Positions 1 to 9,028 of a DNA stretch of 64,000 nucleotides are shown here, one piece after another. The position numbers and the translations under genes are program-made. Every line of letters begins with the position of its first letter. Position 1 is the first letter of the stretch. Under the pieces are notes generated by a model. It worked only from the letters and a program-made list of their open reading frames with translations. It did no database searches and was not told the origin of the DNA. The stretch is from Bacteroidota bacterium (GTDB lineage: Bacteria > Bacteroidota > Bacteroidia > JABDFU01): contig JACPDY010000119.1 of assembly GCA_016183775.1 (NCBI GenBank), forward strand, positions 1 through 64,000. Reading direction: 5' to 3'.

Positions 1-24
1 TGCCTGCCGCTCAGGCAGGTTTGG
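1..24. repeat. Dispersed CCTGCC/GGCAGG palindromic element
   Basis: A short inverted repeat (CCTGCC, five-base loop, GGCAGG) followed by TTTGG. A closely similar element (TGCCTGC, then TCAGGCAGGTTTG) lies at 21560-21582 in another intergenic stretch. Two copies in intergenic DNA suggest a dispersed palindromic repeat rather than a gene-specific terminator. This copy is cut by the window edge. Confidence 0.55.
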
Positions 25-56
25 TGGATGAAAAATTCTTAATTGGATAGGCCTGT

Positions 57-518
57 TTAAAAAATTTCGTCCTTAAGATTACCTCCAAGTGAATTAATTA
101 AATGTTTATACGCTTTCAGCAGATCGTCAATGTCTTTTTCATTCATGTTTATGAGAGAGCACTGGATCTTACTTAACATTTCAATCCGCAAATATTTGTC
201 GAACCATTCAACAGAATTTTCTTTGAAAGTGAAAATAATCGTCACATTTTTTTTACTTATAATGCTTTTGAGCGACAGGGCGTTTTTGGGATTAAAACGA
301 TACGTGAGTTTTTCGGAACCGTAGTTATTCACTGCTACACTGTTGGTGGCAATAATTTCGGTATCGCTTACCTTTTTAAGTGAAAAATTTGTTGTTCCTA
401 TGCTGTGTTCACTGAATAGCGTATTTAACAGATCTATTGTTTCATCGGCAGTTTGCGAATAAAGTGGTTGCCACAAAAGAAGAACTCCGATGAGCGGTAT
501 TAATAGTTTTATTTTCAT
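57..518 (-). CDS. Hypothetical secreted protein, 153 aa
   Basis: The protein begins with a clear signal peptide: a short basic start (MKIK), a hydrophobic core of about 15 residues, and a likely cleavage after SQ near residue 22. The mature part of about 130 residues is mixed alpha/beta and rich in Lys, Asn and Ser, with no motif I recognise. It should be periplasmic or outer-membrane associated. It stands alone, with a 245-nt featureless gap to the next minus-strand gene. No function is assigned. Confidence 0.7.
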   Translation of the reverse strand: MKIKLLIPLIGVLLLWQPLYSQTADETIDLLNTLFSEHSIGTTNFSLKKVSDTEIIATNSVAVNNYGSEKLTYRFNPKNALSLKSIISKKNVTIIFTFKENSVEWFDKYLRIEMLSKIQCSLINMNEKDIDDLLKAYKHLINSLGGNLKDEIF

Positions 519-763
519 TATTCCACAATAATCCGAATCCGGATTCTGCTCTGCAATCTATGAATTTTAGCTGTATCCTGATAAGGTAATAGCTGGCAAA
601 TCTTCTGTGCAATAAACGGGCCGGGGATTAATAAAATCATTAAACATTGATATCCAGGAATTTACTATTGGTGATTAAGAAAACAGTGAAGAGTTTTTCC
701 TGAATAAATTCGCGCTGAACAATTTTATATGCGGGGGTATTGTTATTTCTTTAAAAATTTAAT

Positions 764-1861
764 TCAACACGGAAAGAAAACAGAAACGGTTGTTGACTTC
801 CCGTCAACACTGTCTATTTTAATTATCCCGTTTAATTTATCCACAATATTTTTTGTTAAATATAATCCAAGACCAAGTCCGTTCGACTGGATGGTTCCCC
901 TGTAAAACATCTCGAAAACCTGATCCAGTAATTTATTTTTTATTCCTATCCCGTTATCACTGACTAAAATCTCAAGTCCGGAGGCAACATTTTTAACATT
1001 AATATTTACAAAGGGGTTCGGTATAGAATAATTCCTGTATTGTATCGCATTTCCGATCAGGTTTTGAAATAGTGATATGAGCATGCTTTCGTCTGAATAG
1101 AAAGGAGTGATATTTTCAACGTTAACGCTGAATTTTATCTTCTCGTAGCCGGTATGATATTTTAATTGATCAATAACATCAGTTATTAAAGAGTGGAAGT
1201 CAACTTCCGATTTTTCTGGCAGGTCATCCTTCACACGAATAACCTCTATCAATTGCAGCAGGATATTGTCGAGTCTTTTTGCACAATTATCCATCATTTC
1301 AATCAAAGGTGTCGTCTCTGAATTATTCAGCTGTGAATTATTCAGCTGTTTTTTTGTCAGTTCGATCAATCCCAGAATAGAAGAAACAGGCTGCCGTATA
1401 TCGTGCGACGACCTGTAAATAAATGTTTTAAGTTCCGCATTTGCATCCTGTAGTTTTCTGAAATTTATTTCTCTTTCATTTTCGGCAGTCTTTTTCGCAA
1501 TTGCATTATAGATAGCTGAAGGCAGTCTTTTTAATGATGACTTCAGAATATAATCATCAGCTCCCGCGGTGAGACTTTCCACAGCAAACTCTTCTGAGAC
1601 GGATCCTGTAACAAGAATAAACGGGATATTGACGTTATGAAGGAGAAAGACCCTCAATGCTTCCATCGAATTAAATTGTGGAAGCGAATGGTCGCAAAGT
1701 ATAACATCGGGAATAAATTCAATCAGCTCTTTTTCAAAACCGACCTTGGTTGAAACTACGGTGACGACAAAATCAATTCCTTCCCTTTTTAATTCATGCT
1801 GGATCAATCCCGCGTCCGCAGCAGAGTCTTCCACCATAAGTATTTTAATTTTTTTTGTCAT
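764..1861 (-). CDS. Hybrid receiver-histidine kinase (cytosolic)
   Basis: About 365 residues. An N-terminal CheY-like receiver (residues 1-125) has the acidic pair ED at 11-12, phospho-acceptor Asp57 and a conserved Lys near 107. A helical linker leads to a HisKA domain with His153 in SSHDIRQP. The HATPase_c domain has an N box (NLIGNAIQY), G1 (DNGIGI), F box and G2 (GLGLGLYL). No membrane segment is seen. I start at the ATG at 1861 because it opens directly into the receiver fold; an upstream start at 1948 would overlap the preceding receiver gene. It lies 10 nt behind that gene, so it is probably co-transcribed with it. Its receiver is a paralogue of the one at 4859-6097 (shared KSxLxRLPSAI segment). 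A 15-bp tandem duplication adds five residues in the HisKA region. Confidence 0.9.
   Translation of the reverse strand: MTKKIKILMVEDSAADAGLIQHELKREGIDFVVTVVSTKVGFEKELIEFIPDVILCDHSLPQFNSMEALRVFLLHNVNIPFILVTGSVSEEFAVESLTAGADDYILKSSLKRLPSAIYNAIAKKTAENEREINFRKLQDANAELKTFIYRSSHDIRQPVSSILGLIELTKKQLNNSQLNNSETTPLIEMMDNCAKRLDNILLQLIEVIRVKDDLPEKSEVDFHSLITDVIDQLKYHTGYEKIKFSVNVENITPFYSDESMLISLFQNLIGNAIQYRNYSIPNPFVNINVKNVASGLEILVSDNGIGIKNKLLDQVFEMFYRGTIQSNGLGLGLYLTKNIVDKLNGIIKIDSVDGKSTTVSVFFPC
1319..1348. repeat. 15-bp perfect tandem duplication inside kinase gene
   Basis: TGAATTATTCAGCTG occurs twice in direct succession. It keeps frame and yields the repeated peptide LNNSQLNNS in the dimerisation helices of the histidine kinase. 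Confidence 0.9.
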
Positions 1862-1871
1862 TTGATTTTCT

Positions 1872-2312
1872 TTAAGTAGGAGATTGGTTAAGGAGCAGCC
1901 AGTACATGCCAAGGTCGGCGACTGCCTTTGTGAAATTTTCAAATCCAACCGGCTTTACGATATAACTGTTAACGCCTAAATTATAGCAGGCCTTTATATC
2001 CGGATCTTCTTTTGATGAAGTAAGCACAACAACAGGGATTTTTTTTGTGCGTTCGTTTGACTTTAACTTTGCAAGCACTTCTATTCCGCCTACCTTTGGC
2101 ATTTTCAGGTCCAGCAAAATGATTTTTGGTTCATTGTTTGGTTCTTTGGCGGAATAACTGCCTGTGCCGAAAATATAGTCTAGGGCTTCTGCACCATCTT
2201 TCAGGTGTACCAGTAGATTTAATATGTTATTTTTTCTGAGTGCGCGGATAGTTAATTCCGCGTCATTGATATTGTCTTCCACCAGTAAAATGTCTACTTT
2301 TTGTTTTTCCAT
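1872..2312 (-). CDS. Single-domain response regulator (Rcp1-like)
   Basis: A stand-alone receiver of 146 residues. Motifs are VEDN near residue 11, phospho-acceptor Asp68 in [11 protein letters not shown], the switch Thr/Ser in VVLTSS and the conserved Lys in YIVKPVGF. The long alpha3-beta3 region and the MPKVGG motif are typical of the phytochrome-associated Rcp1 family, which acts as a phosphate shuttle without a DNA-binding domain. It lies between a membrane kinase (11 nt upstream) and a hybrid kinase (10 nt downstream), so it probably relays phosphate within this three-gene operon. Confidence 0.92.
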   Translation of the reverse strand: MEKQKVDILLVEDNINDAELTIRALRKNNILNLLVHLKDGAEALDYIFGTGSYSAKEPNNEPKIILLDLKMPKVGGIEVLAKLKSNERTKKIPVVVLTSSKEDPDIKACYNLGVNSYIVKPVGFENFTKAVADLGMYWLLLNQSPT

Positions 2313-2323
2313 TTTTATGTTTT

Positions 2324-4525
2324 TTAATTGTTAGGTAAAGCGAAATAAAAAGTGGCTCCTTTGTTCAGGTATCCCTCCGCGCCCACGCGGCCTCCGTGCT
2401 TCGAAATTATTCGCTGCACAATTGCAAGTCCCACTCCGGTCCCTTCAAATTCTTCGGAGGTATGCAACCGTTGGAATACACCAAATAATTTACCTGAGTA
2501 GCGCATATCGAATCCTACCCCATTATCTTTAATAAAGAAAACGGTTTCATCCTTATTCTGTTCCGAACTGATCTCTATTCGGGCATTGTCATTTTTTGAA
2601 GAATACTTTACCGCGTTTGAAACCAGATTGAACATGACCCGGTAAATGAGTCCGTAGTCGCCGGTAACGGTGTGCAATTTGCCATATTCGATCTTCGCGT
2701 TGTACTTTACGGTTTTGTTCAGCTCAATAATTAAACCTTCCGCCAGGTCATTCATATTGATAGCAGATCGCTGCACTTCTTTTCGTCCAAGTCTTGAAAA
2801 GGAAAGCAGGTCATCTATCAATGTTCCCATTTTTGTGGCATTGTATTGTATGGTTTCAATAAGCCGTTTCCCCTCTTTATTTAAAACTGCGGAGTAGTCT
2901 TCGTTTAACACCTGGGCATACCCGTTCACAGCGCGCAGGGGGGCACGCAGGTCGTGAGAAACAGAATAGCTGAATGATTCCAATTCGTTGTTAACAGCAA
3001 CCAATTGTCGATTGGCGTCCTGTACCTGTTTTATATGGCTTTCAAGCTCTTCGCTTAGTGTATTCAGGCCAATGGCAATAGCGTCCCATTCATCTCCCTT
3101 TTCGCTCACGGGTATCCGCTGTGAGAAGTCCATCATGGAATATTTTAAAAGCACTTCCAAAAGGTCGCACGACCTTTTGGAAGTGTAAATGGCTTTTTCT
3201 TTTAATTCGGATTCAGCAAGTTTGCGATCCGTAATATCGCGAAAGTTTGATACCAGAGCGCCAATACTCGGTTCATGCAGCATATTGGTTATTGTTCCTT
3301 CAGTCCAGATGTAATGGCCTTGTTTATGTTTTATGCGATGAGAGGAATGAATTGGTTTGCCCGGGTGTTCAAGCGCCTCCTTCATTTTAATTCTTACATT
3401 TTCCACATCATCCGGATGCATAAGCTCCGTACCGTTTTTATTTTCTCTTTCGTTTAAGGACCATCCAAGCATTTTTTCAACGGATGGGCTCTGGTACAAT
3501 GGTATTCCATCGCTGTCGTTTAATACAATGGCATCATAATTATTCTCAATAAGAGCTCTGAATTTCCGTTCACTATTTTGAAATTCTTTTGTGCGTTCTA
3601 TTACTCTTGCTTCAAGTTCCATATTTAGTTTTAGAAGGTTATTCTCGGCCAGCTTCCGCAGGATATCCCTTTTATTAAGTGATACCCCATTATACCAAAT
3701 AAGGCACATAAATACGATTATAATGGATAATACAAGTATGGCGACTCCGAATTCCATGCCGAAGAGGCCTTCCCATTCTCCTATAAGTCGGAAATAGCCC
3801 AGTATGATCGGTATAATGATTGCAGCCGGAATTAAGAAACGCAGAGTGGAACTTCCCGCATACGATCCTGTAATTACTTTCATAATTCCTCTATCGGGAT
3901 TGGTGAACAGGATCGCAAGTGAGATAAAAAGAAAACCAATTGCAGTATGGATAGCCATTGGAATATAAGTAAGCACACCATAAAATGCCTGCACGCGATA
4001 CAGGTATCCCAATACCGATAGCAGACCAACTAATGCAACAATTAAAGCAAGATATTGGGCTGGCATGTGTTTTTCTTTAGTTTCATAATTGATCAGCAAT
4101 AATGCCGTTCCGCAAATCATAAAATTGAATGCTGTATTAGGGGCCATGCGATTCGACAGATTTCCAATGACATCATTTTTTATTTTTTCAGCAAAAAGCA
4201 GACTGTCAATCCGAAGGTCGACCCCCCAAACAAGTGTAAATACTTTTAGTATGCCAATAATAAACGGTACCGCTGCAAACAGTAATACATACATATTGGT
4301 GTTGTGCATACTTTTGTTTGTTACGATTAACAGGGTTGAGATACCGGAAGCGATAAAACATAAAGCAGTTGTAGGATTCATCGCAACTAAGTTGGGGAAT
4401 GGGCGTTTGAAAAATCCGACATCAAACTGCCAGCCGGCCAGAACAAACATCCCCAGCCCAATTACAATAGTTGCCGCGATTCCGGAAAAAAATTTGTACC
4501 GATCATGGATTTCCAGTTCTTCCAT
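2324..4525 (-). CDS. Membrane PAS sensor histidine kinase, 733 aa
   Basis: The N-terminal 280 residues contain about eight hydrophobic helices. A PAS/PAC module follows at roughly 320-440 (YDAIVL start, [12 protein letters not shown] in PAC), then a HAMP-like segment (about 460-495), HisKA with His524 in [10 protein letters not shown], and HATPase_c with [17 protein letters not shown] and GTGVGLAI. All catalytic motifs are present. The Rcp1-like receiver follows 11 nt downstream. The junction between the PAS and HAMP-like parts is encoded by a perfect 34-bp palindrome (3152-3185), which looks like an in-frame insertion. A -7-like box TACATTTG lies on the minus strand at 4580-4587, with a 16-bp palindrome 50 nt further upstream. 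Confidence 0.92.
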   Translation of the reverse strand: MEELEIHDRYKFFSGIAATIVIGLGMFVLAGWQFDVGFFKRPFPNLVAMNPTTALCFIASGISTLLIVTNKSMHNTNMYVLLFAAVPFIIGILKVFTLVWGVDLRIDSLLFAEKIKNDVIGNLSNRMAPNTAFNFMICGTALLLINYETKEKHMPAQYLALIVALVGLLSVLGYLYRVQAFYGVLTYIPMAIHTAIGFLFISLAILFTNPDRGIMKVITGSYAGSSTLRFLIPAAIIIPIILGYFRLIGEWEGLFGMEFGVAILVLSIIIVFMCLIWYNGVSLNKRDILRKLAENNLLKLNMELEARVIERTKEFQNSERKFRALIENNYDAIVLNDSDGIPLYQSPSVEKMLGWSLNERENKNGTELMHPDDVENVRIKMKEALEHPGKPIHSSHRIKHKQGHYIWTEGTITNMLHEPSIGALVSNFRDITDRKLAESELKEKAIYTSKRSCDLLEVLLKYSMMDFSQRIPVSEKGDEWDAIAIGLNTLSEELESHIKQVQDANRQLVAVNNELESFSYSVSHDLRAPLRAVNGYAQVLNEDYSAVLNKEGKRLIETIQYNATKMGTLIDDLLSFSRLGRKEVQRSAINMNDLAEGLIIELNKTVKYNAKIEYGKLHTVTGDYGLIYRVMFNLVSNAVKYSSKNDNARIEISSEQNKDETVFFIKDNGVGFDMRYSGKLFGVFQRLHTSEEFEGTGVGLAIVQRIISKHGGRVGAEGYLNKGATFYFALPNN
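3152..3185. repeat. Perfect 34-bp palindrome inside histidine kinase ORF
   Basis: Sixteen-base arms (CACTTCCAAAAGGTCG and its reverse complement) are separated by two bases. It encodes about 11 residues ([11 protein letters not shown]) at the PAS/HAMP-like boundary without breaking the frame. Such a long exact palindrome is not expected from coding constraint and resembles palindromic elements that insert in frame between domains. Confidence 0.85.
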
Positions 4526-4579
4526 TCATCTGTTGCTTTTCGTTAAAATCATCCTGGTCCGGTTAAGTTTTCTCCTGGT

Positions 4580-4587
4580 CAAATGTA
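4580..4587 (-). promoter_or_regulatory. Candidate -7 box for the kinase operon
   Basis: TACATTTG on the minus strand matches the Bacteroidota -7 consensus TAnnTTTG. It lies 55 nt upstream of the kinase ATG. No TTTG -33 element is seen at normal spacing, which would suit activator-dependent transcription. Confidence 0.45.
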
Positions 4588-4637
4588 GTGCAGAGTTTTC
4601 AATTGTAGAATTTTTTATAAAAACTAGTAATAATGCC

Positions 4638-4680
4638 TAGGTATAAATACCTATTTTTTAAAAATAGGATATCCTATTTT
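4638..4680. promoter_or_regulatory. Palindrome pair (candidate operator) between divergent signalling genes
   Basis: This stretch of the 333-nt gap between the kinase and the receiver-phosphatase gene holds TAGGTATAAATACCTA (4638-4653, 7-bp arms) and a perfect 20-bp palindrome centred on ATAGGATATCCTAT (4661-4680). Their centres are 25 bp apart. The identical 16-mer, again followed by a second palindrome about 24 bp on, lies at 15477-15514 in another divergent two-component intergenic region. Confidence 0.6.
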
Positions 4681-4753
4681 ATAAAATAACTGCTGAATTG
4701 CTGTGCTTTTATTTTGACATGTTTAGGTCGGGTTTGCGAACCAATTGATCAAA

Positions 4754-4819
4754 AATCTTACATGAGTCAGGCTTGAGTCCGGGTTGTTGATCATAATATA
4801 ATTCCATGAGGTAGTTTTG
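4754..4819 (+). promoter_or_regulatory. AATCTTACAT element plus -7 box, copy A
   Basis: AATCTTACAT (4754-4763), continuing as GAGTCA, is followed after exactly 48 nt by TAGTTTTG (4812-4819), a match to the TAnnTTTG -7 box. The start codon is 39 nt further on. The same motif and the same 48-nt gap occur upstream of 8040 and of the gene ending at 16580. Confidence 0.6.
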
Positions 4820-4858
4820 AAAACACAAAACAAGGCGTACTAAATATAACCAATAAAC

Positions 4859-6097
4859 ATGGAACAGATAAAAATTCTTATCGTGGAAGATCAGGAGGCT
4901 GATGCTGAAATGATCAAAAGATTTCTTGCAAAGCAAAATATCGCATTCAGCATTTTAAGAGTCTGGCAGGAAGGCTCCTTTGTAAAGGCGCTGGAGGAGT
5001 ATAGGCCTGATATAATATTTTCGGATTGCGTTCTTCCGCAGTTTAGTGGTATAGAGGCGTTTTGTATTTTAAGAAGGCAATATCAGAACATTCCTTTTAT
5101 CCTGATCTCCGGCTCCATTTCTGAAGGAAAGTTAGCGGAATACCTGAAGGAAGGAATAGATGAATATATTTTAAAAAGCAATCTGTTACGGCTCCCTTCA
5201 GCGATCGAGAATGTAATTAATAAGAAAAAGCTGGAGAGGCTGAATGCCAAATTGGATATTGCCAATAAAAGGATCGAAAGTGCATATAAGGACATCAAGG
5301 ACAGTATAAATTACGCCCAGAAAATTCAGAGCGCCTCACTTCCCAATGTAAATGTATTGAAGGATGCATTCCCGGGATCTTTTATTTCATATAAGCCTAA
5401 GGATGTATTAAGCGGAGATTTTTTCTGGTTCAAAAGGAAAGGCAATAAATTTTTTATCGCCGTTGCCGACTGCACGGGTCACGGCGTACCAGGGGCTTTA
5501 TTATCAATGATGGGCAGCAACCTGCTTCATGAAATAGTGAATAAGAGGGAAGTTAGCCATCCGGCTGATATTTTAAACCAGCTGAATAAAGGTGTTCGGA
5601 AAATTCTTAATCACGATAAAACAAGCCTTCAGGACGGAATGGACATTGTTTTGTGTTCAATAGACCTCGAAACCAATATTGCAGAATGTGCCGGCGCAAA
5701 CCGTCCTTTATATGTTGTAAGAAAAGGGGAATTCAATGAGATCGCGGCCGATAAGACCGCTATTGGCCAGGCTGAAAATACAATGTATGCGAATCATGTT
5801 CTTTACCTTGAAGCAAATGACAGGATATTCCTCTCTACCGATGGGTACGCGGATCAGTTTAATGATAAAAGTGCAAAAAAAATTTCGAAAAAGCGCCTGA
5901 TCTCATTATTGACAAAATCATGTTACATACCTATAGATGTCCAGGAACAGATTATAAACAGTTTTTTTGATGAGTGGAAGGGGAAACAGGAACAGATCGA
6001 TGATGTTTTGCTTCTTGGAATAGAGATAAAGGATCCTCCGGCATTCGATGAAATACACGGATTTTTAAAATTTGATCAAATAGTAAATGTTATTTGA
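4859..6097 (+). CDS. Receiver-PP2C (SpoIIE/RsbU-type) phosphatase
   Basis: 412 residues. A receiver domain (1-125, Asp56) is followed by a coiled linker ending in SINYAQKIQSASLP, the usual lead-in to SpoIIE-type PP2C domains. The phosphatase domain (about 165-390) has the metal-binding signatures SGDFFW, ADCTGHGVPGALLS and LSTDGYADQ. Such proteins dephosphorylate serine/threonine-phosphorylated anti-sigma antagonists or similar partners when the receiver is phosphorylated. No partner kinase or anti-sigma gene lies next to it. Its receiver is a paralogue of the hybrid kinase receiver at 764-1861. It carries copy A of the shared upstream motif, tying it to two secreted-protein loci. Confidence 0.92.
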   Translation: MEQIKILIVEDQEADAEMIKRFLAKQNIAFSILRVWQEGSFVKALEEYRPDIIFSDCVLPQFSGIEAFCILRRQYQNIPFILISGSISEGKLAEYLKEGIDEYILKSNLLRLPSAIENVINKKKLERLNAKLDIANKRIESAYKDIKDSINYAQKIQSASLPNVNVLKDAFPGSFISYKPKDVLSGDFFWFKRKGNKFFIAVADCTGHGVPGALLSMMGSNLLHEIVNKREVSHPADILNQLNKGVRKILNHDKTSLQDGMDIVLCSIDLETNIAECAGANRPLYVVRKGEFNEIAADKTAIGQAENTMYANHVLYLEANDRIFLSTDGYADQFNDKSAKKISKKRLISLLTKSCYIPIDVQEQIINSFFDEWKGKQEQIDDVLLLGIEIKDPPAFDEIHGFLKFDQIVNVI

Positions 6098-6196
6098 TTG
6101 ATGTTTGTTAATTCTCCGATATCAATTAACTTTATTCCGTAGAAAACAGGGGTGAAGAAATTATTATATTGGTGATTTAAACTATCTAATCAAAGT

Positions 6197-7645
6197 ATGA
6201 TCAAACTAAAAGATATGATCCTTCAACTGAAAGAGGAGGATTACGATCAGGTAAGTAAAAAATTAGCTTCCACCAAAGCAGATAAATTTCTTTTCCTTTT
6301 TACTTTAATGCGGGAGAATAAGCTGAATGATGATGATATAGCTACACAGTTGGCCGTTAATCAAAGCGCATACTATACCCTTAAATCAAGGTTGTATGAT
6401 AAGGTGCAGGAGTTTCTCGCTTCAAACCTGGAGGGTTCACGCGCCGATCTGTTACATACCGTTTCAACTATTCCCAACCTGGTTTATAATACACCGCGCG
6501 AGCAGGCAATTGTCATACTTAAAAAACTTGAAGAAGATCTGATAAAACACGACCTGCCTCATGAGCTCAGGGGTGTATATGGCGCTTTGAAAAAGCTCCA
6601 CCTGCATTCGCAAAAATATTACGAATACTCGCAACAGTACAATAAACACCTTGCTTATACAGCTTCGCTGGATAAAGGAGAAGACCTTATAGCTGATTTC
6701 CATAAAACACTTGGCGAGTACTACCTTTCAAAGGACATTGCACTTACCGATATCCTGGTTATCATTAAAAAAGAAATGGCCGCGCTTGCAGAGCTTTACC
6801 GCTCGCATCATCTGGCCATCTACAAGAATATTATTAATATCAGTTTTGCCATATTTGTCACCCGCCCGGATGCTGTTAAGGATGATGAACCTATTGAAGA
6901 TATGCTCGATTATATTGAGAAAACATTGCTCCTTTACGATAAAGATATCACCTACAAATACCTGTTGAACATTCATAATTTTTTAAAGTTTGAATATTAT
7001 ATGCACTTAAAGCAATATAAGAAGGCGAAAGTATATTACGAACAGGTAAATGATTCACTTCCCTCTTTCATGCTGTGCAGTTTTTGTTGCTTCACTTCCC
7101 GGTTTTTACTGTCGGCATTGGAATATCGCATTCATGACCAATCTGAAAAGGCAATGGTTGAAGAGAATGCAAAAATATTTGAGTCCTATAAGCCCGATAC
7201 TGACGATATCCCCAATTATGTGAATTTTGTAAAATCACAGGCCATATGCGCTTTACTTTCAGGTAATGAACAGGAAGCGATAAGTCAGCTTCAAAAATTA
7301 CTGAATAACATCAGTACGCGTAATTTTTCTCATACAGAGGTGGAGTTGAAGCTTCTTCTTACTTACGCGTATATACTTGCTAATAAGGATGAAACAGCTT
7401 TTACTTATTTGAAGAATGTGACCCGTAAGATAAGGGAGTTAAATGAAAGCGGAGAATACGAGCAGGTACAGATATTTTCGAAAATGTTGCAACTATTACT
7501 TTCTTCGAAAGCCCTGAAAGATAATTCACTTGAAAAGCTGCTCAAACTAAGAAATCAATTCAGGTTGAACAACGAAGGGAGAACCCGTATGCTTGAATAC
7601 CTCCCGATGGATGATGCATCGATCGCTAAACTTTGCCGGAGCTGA
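6197..7645 (+). CDS. Uncharacterised helical (TPR-like) cytosolic protein, 482 aa
   Basis: No signal peptide or membrane segment is seen. The first 80 residues look like a small helical or winged-helix region (DDIATQLAVNQSAYYTLKSRLYDKV), and the rest is a run of amphipathic helices with TPR-like spacing (for example KQYKKAKVYYEQVN, GNEQEAISQLQKLL). I do not recognise a named family. It follows the receiver-phosphatase gene on the same strand, 99 nt downstream, so it may be part of the same signalling route. A scaffold or partner-binding role is inference only. Confidence 0.8.
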   Translation: MIKLKDMILQLKEEDYDQVSKKLASTKADKFLFLFTLMRENKLNDDDIATQLAVNQSAYYTLKSRLYDKVQEFLASNLEGSRADLLHTVSTIPNLVYNTPREQAIVILKKLEEDLIKHDLPHELRGVYGALKKLHLHSQKYYEYSQQYNKHLAYTASLDKGEDLIADFHKTLGEYYLSKDIALTDILVIIKKEMAALAELYRSHHLAIYKNIINISFAIFVTRPDAVKDDEPIEDMLDYIEKTLLLYDKDITYKYLLNIHNFLKFEYYMHLKQYKKAKVYYEQVNDSLPSFMLCSFCCFTSRFLLSALEYRIHDQSEKAMVEENAKIFESYKPDTDDIPNYVNFVKSQAICALLSGNEQEAISQLQKLLNNISTRNFSHTEVELKLLLTYAYILANKDETAFTYLKNVTRKIRELNESGEYEQVQIFSKMLQLLLSSKALKDNSLEKLLKLRNQFRLNNEGRTRMLEYLPMDDASIAKLCRS

Positions 7646-8039
7646 AAAGTTCTTCTTTAAAAAGTGCCGGATAGTGTAAATTCCCTTCAAACAGTCGTAT
7701 TTTATCTCATTTAAGCTTAAAATCTTACCCGGATTAATCCTCTCAATTTGCCGTATTTGTATTATTTCTTTGTTTTTGCGGTCATAAATACATCAAAATG
7801 ATATAAGTCCCTCCCGGGGCCATTTCTGAACCATGTTTATTTACGAGCCTTCGTCAATAGGTCAGAACATAGAAGGGCTGATCTGATCTGGATCCCGGCT
7901 GGTTCCATAACGAATTTTTCACTCCCTTTTGAAATCGGACAATTGTTTAAAAAATCTTACATCTGTTATTATCGTCCCCAAGTAGGGTGGTATACCCCCG
8001 TGCTATGCAGTTACTTTGATATAACAAAAGAAAAGAACA
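7646..8039. other. 394-nt intergenic region with regulatory elements
   Basis: No plausible coding sequence is seen. The proximal half is AT-rich and contains a partial motif match (AATCTTACCC at 7721). The distal half holds copy B of the AATCTTACAT element and a GGTGGTATACCCCC inverted segment around 7987-7999, just before the -7-like box of the secreted-protein cluster. Confidence 0.5.
7953..8018 (+). promoter_or_regulatory. AATCTTACAT element plus -7 box, copy B
   Basis: AATCTTACAT (7953-7962), continuing as CTGTTA, is followed after 48 nt by TTACTTTG (8011-8018), a -7-like box 21 nt before the ATG at 8040. No -33 TTTG is evident, so the upstream element may be an activator site. Confidence 0.6.
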
Positions 8040-8477
8040 ATGAAATCAGTAGCAACAATATTTATCTGCATCGCTTTCTTCTCGTTGGCTGCAGTAGCCG
8101 TTGCTCAGGAAAAAGAAGGAAGCGAAGTATATAGAGTTACTGCATTTAAAAAAGGAAACAATAAAATCCTCAGTCAATCAAATACAGTTGAGATTACTCC
8201 CGGGTTTACCTTATATATTCCCGATGCATTTACTCCTAATAATGACAGGTTGAATGATACATTCGGAGCTGTTGGTAAAGGAATAGTTGAATACAAAATG
8301 GTGATCTATGATCGTTGGGGCAATTTCGTTTTCGAAAGTACTGATATCAATAAGCAATGGGATGGCACTTTCCTGGACGTATTATGTAAACAGGATATGT
8401 ATGTATACAGGATATCAGCCAGCGGAGAGAATACACAGCGAATAATTAAAACAGGCAGCCTGATGCTGCTGCAATAA
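8040..8477 (+). CDS. Small secreted protein: half Fn3 plus CHU_C type B sorting domain
   Basis: 145 residues. A signal peptide (residues 1-22, ending AVAQ) is followed by about 30 residues that resemble only the last strands of a fibronectin type III domain (VYRVTAFKKG... SQSNTV). A CHU_C or gliding-motility C-terminal domain follows: YIPDAFTPNNDRLNDTF, YDRWGNFVFES, WDGTF and YVYRI. This domain directs T9SS export and surface attachment. Having almost no cargo is unusual. The missing first half of an Fn3 domain is what the large PKD protein at 9029-14905 ends with. First gene of a probable three-gene unit carrying copy B of the shared motif. Confidence 0.88.
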   Translation: MKSVATIFICIAFFSLAAVAVAQEKEGSEVYRVTAFKKGNNKILSQSNTVEITPGFTLYIPDAFTPNNDRLNDTFGAVGKGIVEYKMVIYDRWGNFVFESTDINKQWDGTFLDVLCKQDMYVYRISASGENTQRIIKTGSLMLLQ

Positions 8478-8523
8478 AATGGATATTATTTACACAGTAT
8501 AAATCTTTAAAAACCAGGAAATC

Positions 8524-8991
8524 ATGAAAACCAAGAACCCACTACTGAAAATTTTTGCAAATAGGGCAGGCATAACGGCCCTCGCATTTGCAATAATATT
8601 AAGTGCAGCTAATGTTTCTTTCGGGCAATCCAAATGCAATTATGGCGGAAGTGACATCAAGAAGAGTTATACACTCACTTCATTTAAAGTAAAGTGCATT
8701 GAAGGAAAGGCGTATGTAAAATGGGAAGTTATTGAACCAAACGGGGAATCACTCTATTTATTGGAGAGATCAGTGGATAACCATGTTTTTACGCCCTTGT
8801 ATGCAAAGCAAAGTATTGAGTCGCCCGGCGACAATCAATTGCTTCATTGCTTCATTGATGAGTACCCTTTGGCGAATGAATCGTACTATCGCATAAGAAG
8901 GTTTAACAAAGAGGGAATTGTAATCAGTGAGGTTGTAAAAACTGTAAATAATGAAAGATCGTATGCGGAAATCTCGATATCCAGAAAATGA
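8524..8991 (+). CDS. Small secreted Fn3-like protein, 155 aa
   Basis: An N-terminal signal peptide has a long basic n-region and a hydrophobic core, with cleavage near FGQS (about residue 36). The mature region of about 110 residues resembles the beta-sandwich found near the C-terminus of many Bacteroidota secreted proteins: VKWEVIEPNGESLYLLERSVD, then SYYRIRRFNKEGI. No sorting domain follows. It lies 46 nt after the CHU_C protein and 37 nt before the PKD adhesin gene, so it is probably co-expressed with them. A role as an accessory or structural partner is inference. Confidence 0.75.
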   Translation: MKTKNPLLKIFANRAGITALAFAIILSAANVSFGQSKCNYGGSDIKKSYTLTSFKVKCIEGKAYVKWEVIEPNGESLYLLERSVDNHVFTPLYAKQSIESPGDNQLLHCFIDEYPLANESYYRIRRFNKEGIVISEVVKTVNNERSYAEISISRK

Positions 8992-9028
8992 TAGTTACAT
9001 ATATTATATTTGATAAATCAATGGTGTT

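Noticed and set aside
2988-3188. 66-aa plus-strand open frame in the kinase gene
   Set aside because: It is an antisense shadow. Its C-terminus resembles the sense product only because of the embedded palindrome.
6107-6130. GTTAATT/AATTAAC inverted repeat after the receiver-phosphatase gene
   Set aside because: The AT-only arms are weak and the T-tract is short. It is not convincing as a terminator.
7721-7730. AATCTTACCC as a fourth regulon motif copy
   Set aside because: It lacks the final AT, and the TTTG boxes downstream are 34 or 40 nt away rather than 48.
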